Shown one piece after another: positions 10,987 to 23,537 of a stretch of 64,000 bases of DNA. Origin of the DNA: Vespa crabro (Eukaryota; Arthropoda; Insecta; Hymenoptera; Vespidae); NCBI RefSeq assembly GCF_910589235.1, contig NC_060968.1, forward strand, positions 930,001 through 994,000. Reading direction: 5' to 3'. How positions within the stretch are numbered: the first letter of the stretch is position 1; the number at the start of each line of letters is the position of its first letter. A program made the position numbers and the translations under genes. Under the pieces are notes generated by a model that saw only the letters and a list, made by a program, of their open reading frames with translations, made no database searches and was not told where the DNA came from.

Positions 10987-12483
10987 TCACCCATTTGGTG
11001 ATCCGCCATATGCCGTTGCTACAGAACTAGCAACACCACCTTTACCGGTGGAGTAACTATTAGCAATAGCGGTTACCGCTCCAGGTGGGGAACCAGAGGA
11101 TCCAGCACGAGTGGATGCACCAGGGAAACTAAAGACCATTGGGAAAAAATTGTTCAGGTGTGGATAGCCTTGACGACGACGATTACCCTTGAAAGGTACA
11201 AAAGGTACAACAGGATCCTCGTCTTCGTCATCTACGTCATCTTCATCTTCATCATCTTCCACCTGAACTGGGACCTTCTTTTTTTTTCCAAGACTAGCCT
11301 TTGGTCGATTATTCACTGTTGCTTCGGTAGAAGGTGCTATTGATTCGTCTGCTGATACAGGTGTCTCAATTTCTGGTTTCGAAACGTTTACTTCCTGTTC
11401 CAAGCATTCGTATCATGTTAATTATTAAGATGTGCTAGGAGAAGTATGTTGACAATCAAAATTTAATTAATTTTAATTAATTAATTAATTATGAATTTTT
11501 GAAAGGGTTTTTAAATTAAACCTATTAAAATTTATTTCTACCTGTTCGTTAGCTTGAAGACCATGTTCCTCTTGATCATGATGTTGATCCTCTGGTACAT
11601 ATCGATCCTCGTTTTGTACCGGTATCTCTTGATCATTTTCGGGCAAAGCTTCCTCAGGTTCTGGAGCGGCTTGTGCCTCGGCACTAGACACTTCCGGTTC
11701 CTCGATAGGTTCAGGACCATTTTTAAAGTTGGGCGATTGCAAACCACCAAAGAAAGCTTCTCCACTGACCGCATTTCCTTGGGCAAAGACACCACTTGCT
11801 TGGCCACCGTTATTGGAACGACGTACTGGCCTATAATATCCGGTGAACATCATGGCTCTTTGGGGATAGGGTTGGATTGGTGTCCTTTTCTCTCTTACAA
11901 ATAATACTGGGTTTCCAAAGGCGTCCATCATAAGTGAAACTGAAAGGATAAACCTCTCTCTTTGAATCATGTCATTTCATCTGAAACTATATTACGTCTG
12001 AAATGAACCGTTCGTGATCATTTACATCTAGAAAGCACGTACGATTTGAATCAAGCTACGCATACGGATTACTATATTTGCCTGGATGCGTGAGTATGTG
12101 TGTGGCCCATATTTGAATTCCTGTTAATATTATCATTGGTAACTCAGTCCGTTACCTCTTATTGAATAGTACATGCTTTTATTTTAATTCTATATGGACA
12201 ACTACTAATCCCAATAAAGCAATGGATAAGTCTGGAAGACTTGAATGAGATTTTAAATATTTTAATCTTTAATAATCAAGTGATTTGAATAAAATTTTTG
12301 AAACTATTTCTAATATCAGGTTGTAAAAGAATCAATTACAATTTTAATAATCATGCATTTAGATGATCGAAACCCAAGATATCTAGACTCACCAGGTTCA
12401 GCCGGTATAGCTCGAGACTCCACTAGAACCACCGTTATCGATGCAAACAAGATGCAAAGAAGTATCGTCGAGGAGGTAGTCAT
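10987..12483 (-). CDS. Acidic secreted protein of unknown family, three exons, 298 aa
   Basis: Exons are 12483-12393, 11939-11542 and 11394-10987, with donors CCTG|GTGAGT and CAG|GTAGAA. The coding sum is 897 nt in frame. Residues 1-23 or so are a signal peptide (STILLCILFASITVVLVESR). Exon 2 has a basic segment (GYYRPVRRSNNGGQ) followed by a Glu/Pro-rich stretch. Exon 3 has a KKKK cluster, an acidic tract at about residues 209-223 (EDDEDEDDVDDEDED), then PVVPFVPF, NRRR and YPHLNNFFP, and a Gly/Ser/Ala tail (STGKGGVASSVATAYGG). It is probably an extracellular matrix, gland or cuticle product; I do not recognise the family. The polypyrimidine tract before exon 3 is weak, so that acceptor is the least certain. 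Two decayed copies lie downstream at 4946-5905 and 595-1240. Confidence 0.7.
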
Positions 12484-12539
12484 TTTGGACGATGAATTCC
12501 AAATTCTTGATTAGAATATGAGGTATAAGTAGATAACGT

Positions 12540-13040
12540 ATTATGGCAACACTCTATGTTTCTTCACTCGTTATCGAAGCACTAGCACCTATTCTAGTTG
12601 GTGTACCTGGTGCAGGAACCTTTTGCACGATGATGGCATTGTTAGCCGTTGCCGTACGCTTTTATACCATGCCCGTGGAATCATTGTCCATGTGTGACGA
12701 ACGGGACGGTCATATGGGATGGGTTGTCTACGTAGATACGGGGATGGTATCTTCTCTTAAGACTCCCCACCCCAGCCCTCTTCACCACCATTTTACTTAC
12801 CATCCGTCGTTATTCGTCAGATGCTCCTGGTGTCCAGCCAACGCAGAGAGGAGAATCGCTGTAACGCACATCGTTCCTCGACGGTAATACGTGATCGTCT
12901 TTCGAGATGAGACGGCAGCTTAATCTGATGCATTAATTGGGATCCCCACCGATCGCAATCTGGTTTCGGGAGATCGTGCACCGATCGCGAATGACTGCCC
13001 TGTTCGATATAGGAGTCCCGTTTTCTCGTCTGCCAAAACT
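12540..13040. other. GC-elevated block upstream of the acidic-protein gene
   Basis: Clearly richer in G+C and CpG than its surroundings and immediately 5' of the gene ending at 12483, so it is a likely promoter or enhancer. Open frames on the plus strand (12543-12887, 12937-13194) lack splice or start context, and the second runs into a (CT)n tract. This segment is absent from the pseudogene copy at 5 kb. Confidence 0.4.
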
Positions 13041-13078
13041 GTTTTACCCTTTCCTGTCAAGTGTGATCTTCTTTTTAT

Positions 13079-13090
13079 TTTCTCTCTCTT

Positions 13091-13141
<51 letters not shown>
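13079..13141. repeat. (CT)n microsatellite
   Basis: Almost uninterrupted CT dinucleotides, with a few TTT or G breaks at the left end. Confidence 0.9.
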
Positions 13142-13144
<3 letters not shown>

Positions 13145-13689
13145 ATTTATTGTTCCGCAAATTTTATTTTTTTTTCCTTTTTTTATTTATTTGAGAAGTT
13201 ACGGGTATTCGTATAAGCATAAGCATAAGTGAGATTTGTTGGTTCTTTTTTTCTTTTTAATGATTTTGCCATCATCGTAATGAAGATCGATATAAAACTT
13301 TGGATATGTAAAAAATGCAATTTTTTGAGATTGATCATTTAGCTTGTTATTATAATTACTGACACGTGCGATATATATCAGTTCTTAGTCGAAATTATTG
13401 ATGTAGTTCCTTCAATAACTCCATGGTATTATGAGCAAGATAAATTAAACGCAAGATAATTGGTAAATCGAATCTTTCTTTGAATATTTAACTCACATTG
13501 TTTTTATTATTATTTCTAACTGTGCGCAGAGATGGAAGAAACTTTGTCTTGAAACCTTCAATAAACGATTGAATTATATTCTTTTTTATCAACAATGAAA
13601 CAACGAATATATTGTAAGGATGATCGAGTTAATCGGGACATCCAATCTATATATTAATAATTTTTGAATCGATTAAAAATAAAAAAAAA

Positions 13690-15080
13690 ACAAAAAAAAA
13701 AGAATACAACCATATTTTTCTTTCTTTTTTTTATCTTTTTTTTCTCCTTTTTAGATTCTCAAAAGAAGAAACATGGTGAAGCTTTCTAATGAATTCAATC
13801 GAGGAACGGATCGAATGTGAATGGTTTATACTTCTTTTCACTTTTCCTTCAATCCCTTCGCGAGGGTGCGAGATGTTGACTCATGGATCGAGTCAAGATA
13901 AAAGGATCTAAAGACGGGCGACGAATAGAGGAGAACGAAAGGTTCATACATTTTCAATTGTTCTATAAATATACAGAATCCAAGAAACGAACCAATCCTA
14001 TACCTTTCTTCTCCCTTTTGTCTTTTTTCTTTTCTTTTTCTTTTTTTTTTTTTTTCGTTGACGTATTCGCAGTTTCGCGAGAAATTACGTTTTCGGAATT
14101 TTTATCTTTATTAATTCTTCTCCCCTTTCTGAAAGAAAAAAAAAAAAGAAAAGAAAAATATTTCCAAAATGCTTCAAAAATACTTCAATACATTTTTCTT
14201 TTCAAATCCAAATTTATATAACCTATATTCAATTTATAGAATCGTATATGAAAAAAATAGATTTTAAAATCTTGATATAATCAAGTATAATTAATACGTT
14301 AGTTATTCCGAAATGTTTTCTATTTTAATTTTCATACAAAAATATTTATTTTGTAATATTGCAAAAAGATGATAAATTAAAAATATGTATTCGTTTTGTT
14401 GTAATATTCTTCTATTTTTATATAATTTAAGAAAAAAAACAGTGGAAAAATATTTTAACATTTTGTTTAAATCGATATTTATATATCTTCAATTAGATCT
14501 ATATAATCGTAGATAAGAATAATAGATTTCAATCAGAATAATAAATTTCAATTTAATCAAGTATAATTAATTTGTTAGTGACTTCGAAATGATTTTTTTT
14601 TTAATTTTCATACAAAAGTATTTGTAATATTGCGAAAATATGACAAATTAAAAATAAATATTTGTATACGTTCTATTATAATATTTGCCTATTCTTATGT
14701 AATACTAATTTAGGGTGTAAAGTTGTTAATGTTAAAGAAAAAAACAAAAGACAATTATCTTCAACAAGAAAAATATTTTTTAATAAATCAAAAAATGCTT
14801 AATTCTTACAGTCACAGTTTTTTTTCTTTACATTGTAATCTTTTTAGTTGTCAGTCGTTAATGTTAAATAATAAAAAATAAACAATTATTATTAGTATGA
14901 AAAATATCTTTTAATAAATAAAATGAAGCTTGATCCTCGCAATCATAGTTCCTTTTTTACATTAGTAGTATTTCTTTTCTTTGTTTTTATCGAGAACATG
15001 AACATTTAGATATTATTTATCCGGAAAGAAAAGGAAAAACAGAAAGGAAAAAAAGGAAAAACAAAATGGAGAGAAATGAC
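13690..15080. repeat. Gene-free region with two local tandem duplications
   Basis: 14235-14430 and about 14500-14715 are diverged copies (shared AATCAAGTATAATTAAT and TAATTTTCATACAAAA blocks). 14722-14850 and about 14858-14970 are another pair (shared GTTAATGTTAAA and AAAAATATTTTTTAATAAA-like blocks). No coding signal is seen. Confidence 0.5.
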
Positions 15081-15400
15081 GTAGGGTTAGAAAGGGATGA
15101 GCAATTGTAGTTTTTCCTCGATAAAGTCGTAGCTGAAGAAGGGAAGAACGGAGAAGAAGGGACACTGACACGTCAAGGCGGATCTGCCTGAGTCCGTTTA
15201 GGATTCAGGACACGATGTCCACGGCCACCGCCATTGGACTCTTACGGACTTTTGATCGTCCTCAAGAATTATCGTCGCCTCTGACCAGTCATACTCCAGA
15301 CGTTTGAGCGAGTATGACTGACATAATATTAATATTAAGAGGTCTCGGATCTCCGTAGGAAGTTACGTCAAACAAACGTCATTATTCCTACCCTATAAGT
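15081..15400. other. GC-elevated island with a hairpin
   Basis: Distinct from its AT-rich surroundings. It contains a perfect 10-base inverted repeat, AGTCATACTC at 15287-15296 and GAGTATGACT at 15310-15319, around a 13-base loop. No open frame of note on either strand. Could be a regulatory element or non-coding RNA. Confidence 0.4.
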
Positions 15401-15480
15401 GACGATAGTTTCGTATAAAGAAATCAGGCCGATTTGGTTCTTCAATTTTTTCTATTAAAATATAATATAATATATAATAT

Positions 15481-15553
15481 TGTGTGTGTGTATGTATATG
15501 TATATTATATATATATATATATGTATATATATGTATAATATACATATATATAC

Positions 15554-15608
<55 letters not shown>

Positions 15609-15960
15609 ATATATATAGTGCAAATCATAAAACTCGATGTAAGTTACATTAATCACTGATGATTTCATAATTTGTTATACAAATGATCTTAAATAAATTT
15701 ATTAAACTCTAATTCTTCTTCTAAATTAATTTTACAAAAAAGGAAGGAACAAAAAAATATATATAATATATTATATTATATTATTATATATTACATATAT
15801 TATATATTATATATATACATATAGGGCAAACTGTAAAACTCAATATAAGCTATAATAATCGCTAATGATACCATAATTCGTTATACAAATGATCATAAAT
15901 AAATTTAGTAAACTCTAATCCTTTTTGTAAATTAAATTTATAAAATAGGAAGAAAAAACG
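15481..15960. repeat. TA-rich tract and 212-bp-offset tandem duplication
   Basis: 15604-15750 and about 15816-15960 are about 80 percent similar (AAACTC-AT-TAAG and GTTATACAAATGATC landmarks). Each is preceded by a TA/CATA-rich tract, so the unit is a TA tract plus about 145 bases. Confidence 0.6.
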
Positions 15961-16159
15961 TTGTAATAGTCTTTTTATTTTATTTATTTTCATTTTTGTT
16001 TTTTGAGTTACTATTGGTCAACATTTTTTCTTGCAACAAGATTTCACAAAACTTTTAAATAAAATTATTTCATTTTTCTTTCTAATTTTTTTCTTTGTTA
16101 TTAATACTATAATATTTGTATGAATAGAATGATAAATAATTTGTATAATTCTTTTTTGA

Positions 16160-16900
16160 AATTCTACGTAGGTTTTGCTCGATTTGCTGTACATTTGTGT
16201 AAAACTCGCTCCGATTTATGTACGTGGGGGTCATCGTACTCAGCGAATTTTGGGTTGCGTCGTATAGGAAGATCTTTTTTTTTTCAAGTTTCAAGACCGA
16301 CCACGCGCACCCATCATGATCGGAATATTAATTGATGAGTAGAACAGTAGACCGAAGTGAGCTCGATCTCATTTGTATCAACAAAGAACGTAAAAGGAAG
16401 GTAGAAAAGTGTGTCAAATTCGTTTTGACTTATAAATTAATTATATTATAAATAAATTTTTTTTTGAATTTTTAACGTTATGTTTTTATCACGCAAAATA
16501 CTTTTATTTTATATTTATTTTAATATTTGTTAACGTTAGAAAAAAAAAGAAAAATATTCTTTTTTCTTGCATTTTTTTCGTTCCATTTGATTCTAAAATT
16601 TCGTTCAGTCATTTTTTATTGTTAATTCTAAAGAACTATTTTATTCTTTATCCTATGGATTGTAAATTCACAATAAATCGATAATTATATCGTTAAGAAT
16701 AAATGTAAGATGAACCGGAAACAAGGCTTCTCGATGGACTCTTAAATTCGATCAACGATCGATTCGTATCGCTGATCTTATTTGCAATCGCTCGTAAACA
16801 ACATCTGTTAGCTCGAGCAGGCAGCTTCGATGCTGCTCTTATGTTAATCGTTGATGCAACTTCCATAATAATGAAATCTCCTATCGATCTATTCTGAAAT
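16160..16900. other. Gene-free stretch with two GC-elevated patches
   Basis: Patches at about 16170-16330 and 16690-16860 are richer in G+C and CpG. They contain only short open frames without start or splice context. No function assigned. Confidence 0.3.
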
Positions 16901-17116
16901 CTTCCTTTTCTTCGATTTCATTTGCTATTCCGAGATTTGAATTTTATTTTTTTTTCTTATACTAAATTTTATTATTATTATTATGATTTATTATAAATTA
17001 ATAATATTTATTAGAAAGTTGATCGATCAACAGATTTTGAGATATTTATATTTTTATTCCAAAAATGATTGGAAAGATAATATACATAAATAAATTATAA
17101 TTTATACGTTATATTA

Positions 17117-17118
<2 letters not shown>

Positions 17119-17181
<63 letters not shown>
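17119..17181. repeat. (TTA)n microsatellite
   Basis: About 20 uninterrupted ATT/TTA units. The flanks to about 17350 are further TA-rich sequence with repeated TTAATATATAA blocks. Confidence 0.9.
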
Positions 17182-17185
<4 letters not shown>

Positions 17186-17359
17186 AATGAAACGTATTAA
17201 TTATATATGAATTATATATTAATATATAAATAACATATTTAGTGTAACACATAATTAATGTGACATATACTATTGTATATTAATATATAAATTATCATAT
17301 TAATATATAATATATTATCATATTAATATATAATAATTATATAATATAAATAGTTAGTA

Positions 17360-17809
17360 AGAATTTTGTTAATTAAGAATAGACCGTTGTTAAAAGGTCT
17401 ATTTTACGAAATAAATATTGTTACTTTTCGACTAATTAAATAAATCCAATTAAAAGCACGTCCATTTTCGAGTTAATATGACGGTACAGAAAACAAAATA
17501 CGGCGAGGTGCAGATCTACGATATGAATATGCAATCCATTGGGATCGATATCCTGCATTGACGAAGAAAGTAAGCCGCAATGGCAGGAAGTATCAAAATA
17601 TTAAAATCAATCTTTTTTTTGATCGGATAACGGTTATTATTATTAAAATAATGATGACGTATCGATGCGTATAAGTTACGTTAAGAATCAGATTTGTTGA
17701 TTATTAAATATCTTAATAACTGATTATAATTCATATTAGAAAAGTAATATCATTTAATTTCACATTATCAATTTTATTATTACATTTATATATATTATTA
17801 GATATATTG

Positions 17810-17858
<49 letters not shown>

Positions 17859-18345
17859 TATATTTCATATATATATATATGAAAAAGGGATGATTTGAAA
17901 TTTAAGAATTCTAATTTTAACGAAACTTCGTAATATTTACTAATAATGATTTTTATTTTCGATAAAAATTTACTTTAAATAGACAGAGATGAGGGAGTTT
18001 GGGGAATAAAACAATCCCTTTAATATATTCGATTGACAATTTCGATCGTTGGCCTAATTTTTCGTTGTACATATTGAAATTTTTCATAGAGAAATGAAGA
18101 AATTTCTTAAATAAAAATATCGTTTTCTTTGTTTCATACGTTGTCGATAAAAATTTTTGAGGACAAAAAAGTTTCGATCGCGTACAAAAGGCATAAATTA
18201 AGGATTTCTTAGGAATCGTCGAATATTTTCGGCAGCATGTTCTTTTTTTCGTCTCTTTTTTTTCCTTGTCTTTTCTCTTTTTTCTTTCTTCCTTTTCTTT
18301 CTTCTTCTTTCTTTTTTTTCGTGAATATACATTGGTATCCGTCAA
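17360..18345. other. Gene-free AT-rich stretch
   Basis: Holds a (TA)n tract at about 17816-17853. A 130-codon minus-strand open frame at 17953-18345 is driven by a Lys/Arg-coding purine run and shows no domain, so it is not called as a gene. Confidence 0.4.
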
Positions 18346-18369
18346 TGGAATCTCATTTTCTTTTTCTCC

Positions 18370-18520
18370 CTACCGTATATAAGCTCTGAATTAAGATTAG
18401 CCAAAGTCGAATTACGCGACTCGTGCAACGTGCTCGCTCGACTCGTTCGTCGACTCTCCTGAGAAATTCCAAAGCTATGTGCCGATTAATATGCGTATCT
18501 CATAGTTACCTACGTTAGAT
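18370..18520 (+). promoter_or_regulatory. Candidate promoter-like block
   Basis: CCGTATATAAGCTC at about 18374 followed by a CpG-rich stretch with GACTCG repeats. It resembles a TATA promoter on the plus strand, but no initiator and no downstream gene can be tied to it. Confidence 0.25.
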
Positions 18521-18774
18521 GCTACACGAATATTTTCGGATAATTTTGATATGATAAAAATCGACTTATATATACATATATATGTATACGTACATATACG
18601 TATACTTATAAAATCGAGTTCTATTAAAAAAAAAGAAAAACAAAAAAAATTGGTGGACCTTGATTTTGTAAAATCAAAAACAATTGATCATATCGGTCTG
18701 TGGAAATAGATAACATTTGTCTAAACAAAATTATGGACAATCATTATAAAATTATTTGCGAATAAATTAAAAAA

Positions 18775-19275
18775 ATAAATATAAATAAATTAAAAGAAAA
18801 ATAAAATTAATTTGAAATATAATAACTTATTATAATGAAATTAAATAATACAATAAAATAAATATATATGGATTGTACTGATAATAGAAACTGTGTATTG
18901 GCAAATAATAAAAATAAAAATAAATATAAACTTATAATAATTTATTATAACGAAATTAAATAATATAATAAAACAAACATAAATGCATCATATCAATAAT
19001 AGAAACTATGTGTTTTGGAAATAATAAATAGAAAAAAAAACTTATAAAAACTTATTATAACTAAAATAAATGATATAATAAAGCAAATATAAATAGATCA
19101 TATCGATAATAGAAGTATTAGTAATTAATATTAATAAGTATTAGTAAGTAATAGTATTAGTAAATAATAAAAATAAAAAAAATAAAAATATAGTCCTATA
19201 ATAACTTATTATAATGAAATGAAATATTACAATAGAACAAATATATATGAATCATATCGATAATAGAAACTATAA
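18775..19275. repeat. Degenerate tandem array, four units of about 110-155 bp
   Basis: A core AACTTATTATAATGAAATTAAA-like block recurs near 18826, 18939, 19048 and 19205. Each is followed by a CATATC/TACTGATAATAGAA block. Units are AT-rich and diverged, with a TTAGTAA-type expansion before the last. Confidence 0.75.
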
Positions 19276-19429
19276 GACTACGTCAATGAACGAATCTGCG
19301 TATTCGTGCCTGCGTGTAAGATAGACAAAAAAAAAGAAAAAAGAAATTAGAAGAAAAACAAAGAGAAAAAAGGAATAAAAGAAAGATAGAAAGAAAAGAG
19401 GAAAATGAATGAAAGTGATCGTTAAACAA

Positions 19430-19900
19430 AATGAGTAGCGGGCACGTGAGAGCGTGAAACGCTTTCGAAGGAACGTATCCTGCTGATCAGCAGTCAGGAG
19501 ATCGAGTTGGGGTCCTCCGCATGGGATTTAGCGTCCAGGTTTTCCAGGGAAGACATAAAATAGTCGCAGGTGTATCGTCGGCCGACATAAACGCTCGCGC
19601 GCGGCTGCTTGCACATACAAGGACTACGAATCCTGAATCGATAAAGAAATCGATGCAAAGGAGGCTTCTTAACTCTATGGAATATACCTCTGACAATCAG
19701 CCACCTGCGAACCTTTTTATTCCTCTTCTACTTCTACTTCTTCCTATTTTATTATTTTTATTTTGCAAGGAACGAACTCTCAGAAGGCTCCCACCGTGAA
19801 AATCGATCGCGAAACGATTTTATATTCGATACGACAAATCTACGTTTCCGGAGTTTAACGAGGCATTGCTCGATCCTTTTTCTTTGTTAATTCTGACGTC
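19430..19900. other. GC-elevated island without a convincing gene
   Basis: Marked rise in G+C and CpG (GCTCGCGCGCGGC near 19590). Overlapping open frames exist on both strands (19521-19799 plus, 19487-19696 minus), but neither has a supporting motif. May be an enhancer, promoter or exon of a non-coding RNA. Confidence 0.35.
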
Positions 19901-19959
19901 AATCGTACGAAGAGAAATTATATGACATTTTTAAATAATGATATTCAGTTATTGTTACG

Positions 19960-20001
<42 letters not shown>

Positions 20002-20014
20002 TTTTATATATTAT

Positions 20015-20045
<31 letters not shown>

Positions 20046-20110
20046 CTTATATACATATATTTATATATATGTATATAAGAATTTTAATAAATAAATATAT
20101 AATATAATAT
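19960..20110. repeat. (TA)n tract
   Basis: Interrupted TA repeats with CATA and TTA variants. Confidence 0.85.
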
Positions 20111-20344
20111 AATATTTAATAAATAAATAAATAAATATATTCTGAATTATATAAAAACTTGTGGAATAAATTGATCGAAATGTGATGCGTTTTATTATTA
20201 TTTCATACTAATATTACTTACCATAGATAAAAAACAAAACTTTCGTTGAAAGTAAAATATGTAATTGTACGATTATTAAATGAAAAAAAGGAATGGTTTT
20301 TTTTTATTTTCTTCCATTTTTTTGTTTTTTTTTTTTAATCCAGA

Positions 20345-21290
20345 AGATAAAGTTTAGATGATCTTTCATGTATCAGGATTCAATGTATAGAATGTCCAAT
20401 CATAAGTATGATTTCATCGTCATAAGATATTATATGATGTTAAATATGCGAATAACGAACGAAATATAAAAACTAGTATCCTTCGCGAAATGTTTTGTAT
20501 TCGACGTGATAAAATATATTTACTGATTTGTTTAGTCGAACTATGTTCATAAATCAAAATTTAACGATCTTCTTCCGAGTAATCAATATTAATCCCGTAC
20601 ATTTTTGCGCATCCTTCTTAATTAATTCCGTTGTAATTAATGGACTTATTTACGAAATCATCGCAAAATATATTCTCTATCAAAATATAAAAACAATGTA
20701 ATTCATAAAAATAAAATTTTAACAAGGATTTTTCTTATGTAATCTTTATATCATCAAATATCTCATTTGTTATCAATTTATATGTATATATATATTTTTT
20801 TTTTTTATTGATTTAATCCAAATGTTAGAATCTGATAGGGTCCTTCTTATATTAAGATTCAACGTTTGGGATGTCAAATTAAAAGTATGACAAACTCCAA
20901 CGTCAGGAAAGACCGCGAGTCTAGCCACGCATTCACCATAAAATATATGACGCTAGCTGCGAATAATGCACGGAATACAAAACTACCTCCCTTCGCGAAC
21001 TATCTCGTATTCCACGTGGTAGCACATTTGTTTACCGAAGCCGAACTTTGACGTAAATCAAAATTCAACGGTCTTCTTTCGAGTAACCAACGTTAATCTC
21101 TTACATTCTTTCGCGTCCTTCCCGTCCGTCGTAATTAATGGACTTACTTACGAGATCGCTTGGATCATTGCAAAATAGATTTTCTATCGTAATAGCAACA
21201 TAAAAATAAAAACAACATAATTCTTAAAAATAAAATTTTAACTCTGATTCTTCCTATATAATCTTTATATCTTCAAATATATTTATGGAT
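20345..21290. repeat. Diverged tandem duplication of a non-coding segment, about 490 bp each
   Basis: Copy 1 is about 20345-20760 and copy 2 about 20830-21290. Shared ordered blocks include GTAATTAATGGACTTA followed by ACGA-ATC, TTCGCGAA followed by GTATTC, and AAATAAAATTTTAAC. Copy 2 keeps many CpGs where copy 1 has TpG or CpA, as if copy 1 decayed. A weaker third match starts near 19805. Confidence 0.65.
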
Positions 21291-21366
21291 TTTTCATTTA
21301 ATATATACATACATATATATATATATTTATTTATTTATTTTTAATATATTTAATATATTATATTTA

Positions 21367-21404
<38 letters not shown>

Positions 21405-21599
21405 ATACATAAGTAAATATATATATATATATTTATTTACTTATTTCTTTTAGATTTATATAAATTAATAAATTAATAAGAAAAAAGTAAAAAAAAAATA
21501 AATAAATAAAAGAAAATGATTTTGATATACTAAATGGACGCATCGAATTTCATCCGGAAATATTTTTTTTGGATTATTGAAAAAAAGAAAATAATATTT

Positions 21600-21960
21600 A
21601 AGTCCGTCAAGTCAAATTGGACGTCCTTCTTATTCGACTTCATTATTGGATCTTATAGAGATAAAATAAAAAGGAGAAAAATGTCATTTAACGTGGGTCT
21701 CACTCACATTTTGGAGGTGCGTGTCACGTGCTCGCGTAGTATCTCGTGCTACAAACGGTAGGGGGTGCATAACTCGTTGCTTGGTACATCGCGGCATGAC
21801 GATCGTGATGGCGGCTATCTTTTGAGACCGGCTTGCCATATTTCAGCCAAACGATTTTTTCAGCTCACAGCCGAACGCGGAATGCCTGCCAATTAGAATT
21901 GCGCGGCAAATGTATTGTTCGTTCGTGACGTGATGCTTATTAGGTTGCATCCAATGCATA
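21600..21960. other. GC-elevated island
   Basis: CpG-rich for this window (for example GCTCGCGTAGTATCTCG and CACAGCCGAACGCGGAATG). No long open frame; candidate conserved non-coding element. Confidence 0.35.
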
Positions 21961-22630
21961 AGATTCGTTTTGTTTTGTTCTTTTTGTGTTTATTTTTATT
22001 TTTTTTTTATTTTTATATATTTTTTTTTATGCACGACCTCTTTTTATTTTCTTCTCTTGATTCTCTAATTTCATTCATATGCTCGACTTTTGATTTATTT
22101 TTCTTATTTGAATTAAAAACTAACAGAAATTAACAAAAAAGGAATCGAATATTATATATATATAAATATAGATATCTATTATCAGTGTGATTCAAATAAT
22201 TTATTACATATATTTCCGGAAATTTGTTTTAAATTTTATTGAAATGAAAAAGAAAAAAAGAAAAACGAAAATATATGTGATGATTCTTTTTTTATATGCA
22301 TTAAACAAATAAATCTTAATATTAATATTAATACGGAATATTAATATATAATATTAATAGATAAAACAATTACAATAAATACGTATTATTTAGAATTAGA
22401 AATTCAATTTCGTATATTAAAGTAAGAATATAAAGATAGAAAAAGGATAATCAATTGGGAAATTTATTAATTAGGATACTGATATTGAACATATACACGC
22501 TAGAAGTGTTATGACACAGAAAAATTTTTATTAAATTTTTGATACATGAGCCGGGTCCGAAAGATAGTCGAAACGTGTGATCACAGATGAGGGTGGGGAT
22601 TGTGCGGTTGTCCTCGTTGTTTAATTTTCT

Positions 22631-23476
22631 TTAACGTTTCTGAGACTTCAGCAAGTATCCCGCGACTCCAAGATCCAAATATCTAAAATATTTATTACTA
22701 ATTGTATTAAGGAAAAAAAGAAGGGAACAAAAATTCACATACGATTTAATCCTTTTATGAATTAATTTATACATTTTTATACATCATCATTATTATTATT
22801 TTTTTTCTTCTTTTTTTATATAAGCTTCAATTATAACAATTAAGTAATCGTTGCATCATCTTTATTATTATCATTATTACTTATAAATAATAATTATTGT
22901 TCAAATATTATAATGTTTAATTTGTACGTTACTGCAAAATATCATCGTAAGTTTTGAAACGAATTGTAAAATCTATTTCTAATCATTTCAAAAATTGTTT
23001 AATTAACATTATCAAGTCTCACCTTGTTTGGGATGTAACAGATCCACGCTTTGCTCTAGCCACTGGTGTAACACGACTCCCGTCGCTTGAAACGAGCCTG
23101 GATGCAACTGGAGTTGATTTTTCAGGCGAACCGGTAGTACCCGATGGTACGTTCGAAAGTAATCTTTTGCCTTGACGACTTTCTTTAGATTTTCTTCGTA
23201 CGCTTAGATCGGATGATACGACAATTTCGTCAAATGTTGTTCCATAAATTGATGCTGATCTCGAACGATTAGAAAATTTATTATTTCAATTCGATATTAA
23301 TCAAATGATAAGTGAACAAATTAAATCGATGATACATTATATCGATTAAAAAAAAAATATATATATGTATATACAGAGATAAAATGTATATACATTGCGT
23401 CTCATATAAAATGTTAAAAATTTCGTTTCACAAAGTGCATATCTGTAACACTTTATATGAATTTTATATGAATGAA

Positions 23477-23537
<61 letters not shown>

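Noticed and set aside
12543..13194. Plus-strand open frames of 114 and 85 codons
   Set aside because: No motif, no splice context, and the second is half (CT)n. Better read as the upstream control region of the acidic-protein gene.
17953..18345. 130-codon minus-strand frame with Lys-rich start
   Set aside because: N-terminal half is a purine repeat and the remainder has no recognisable feature.
19521..19799. 92-codon frame in a GC island
   Set aside because: Ends in a Leu run from a TTCT-type repeat and an antisense frame overlaps it; no evidence of coding.
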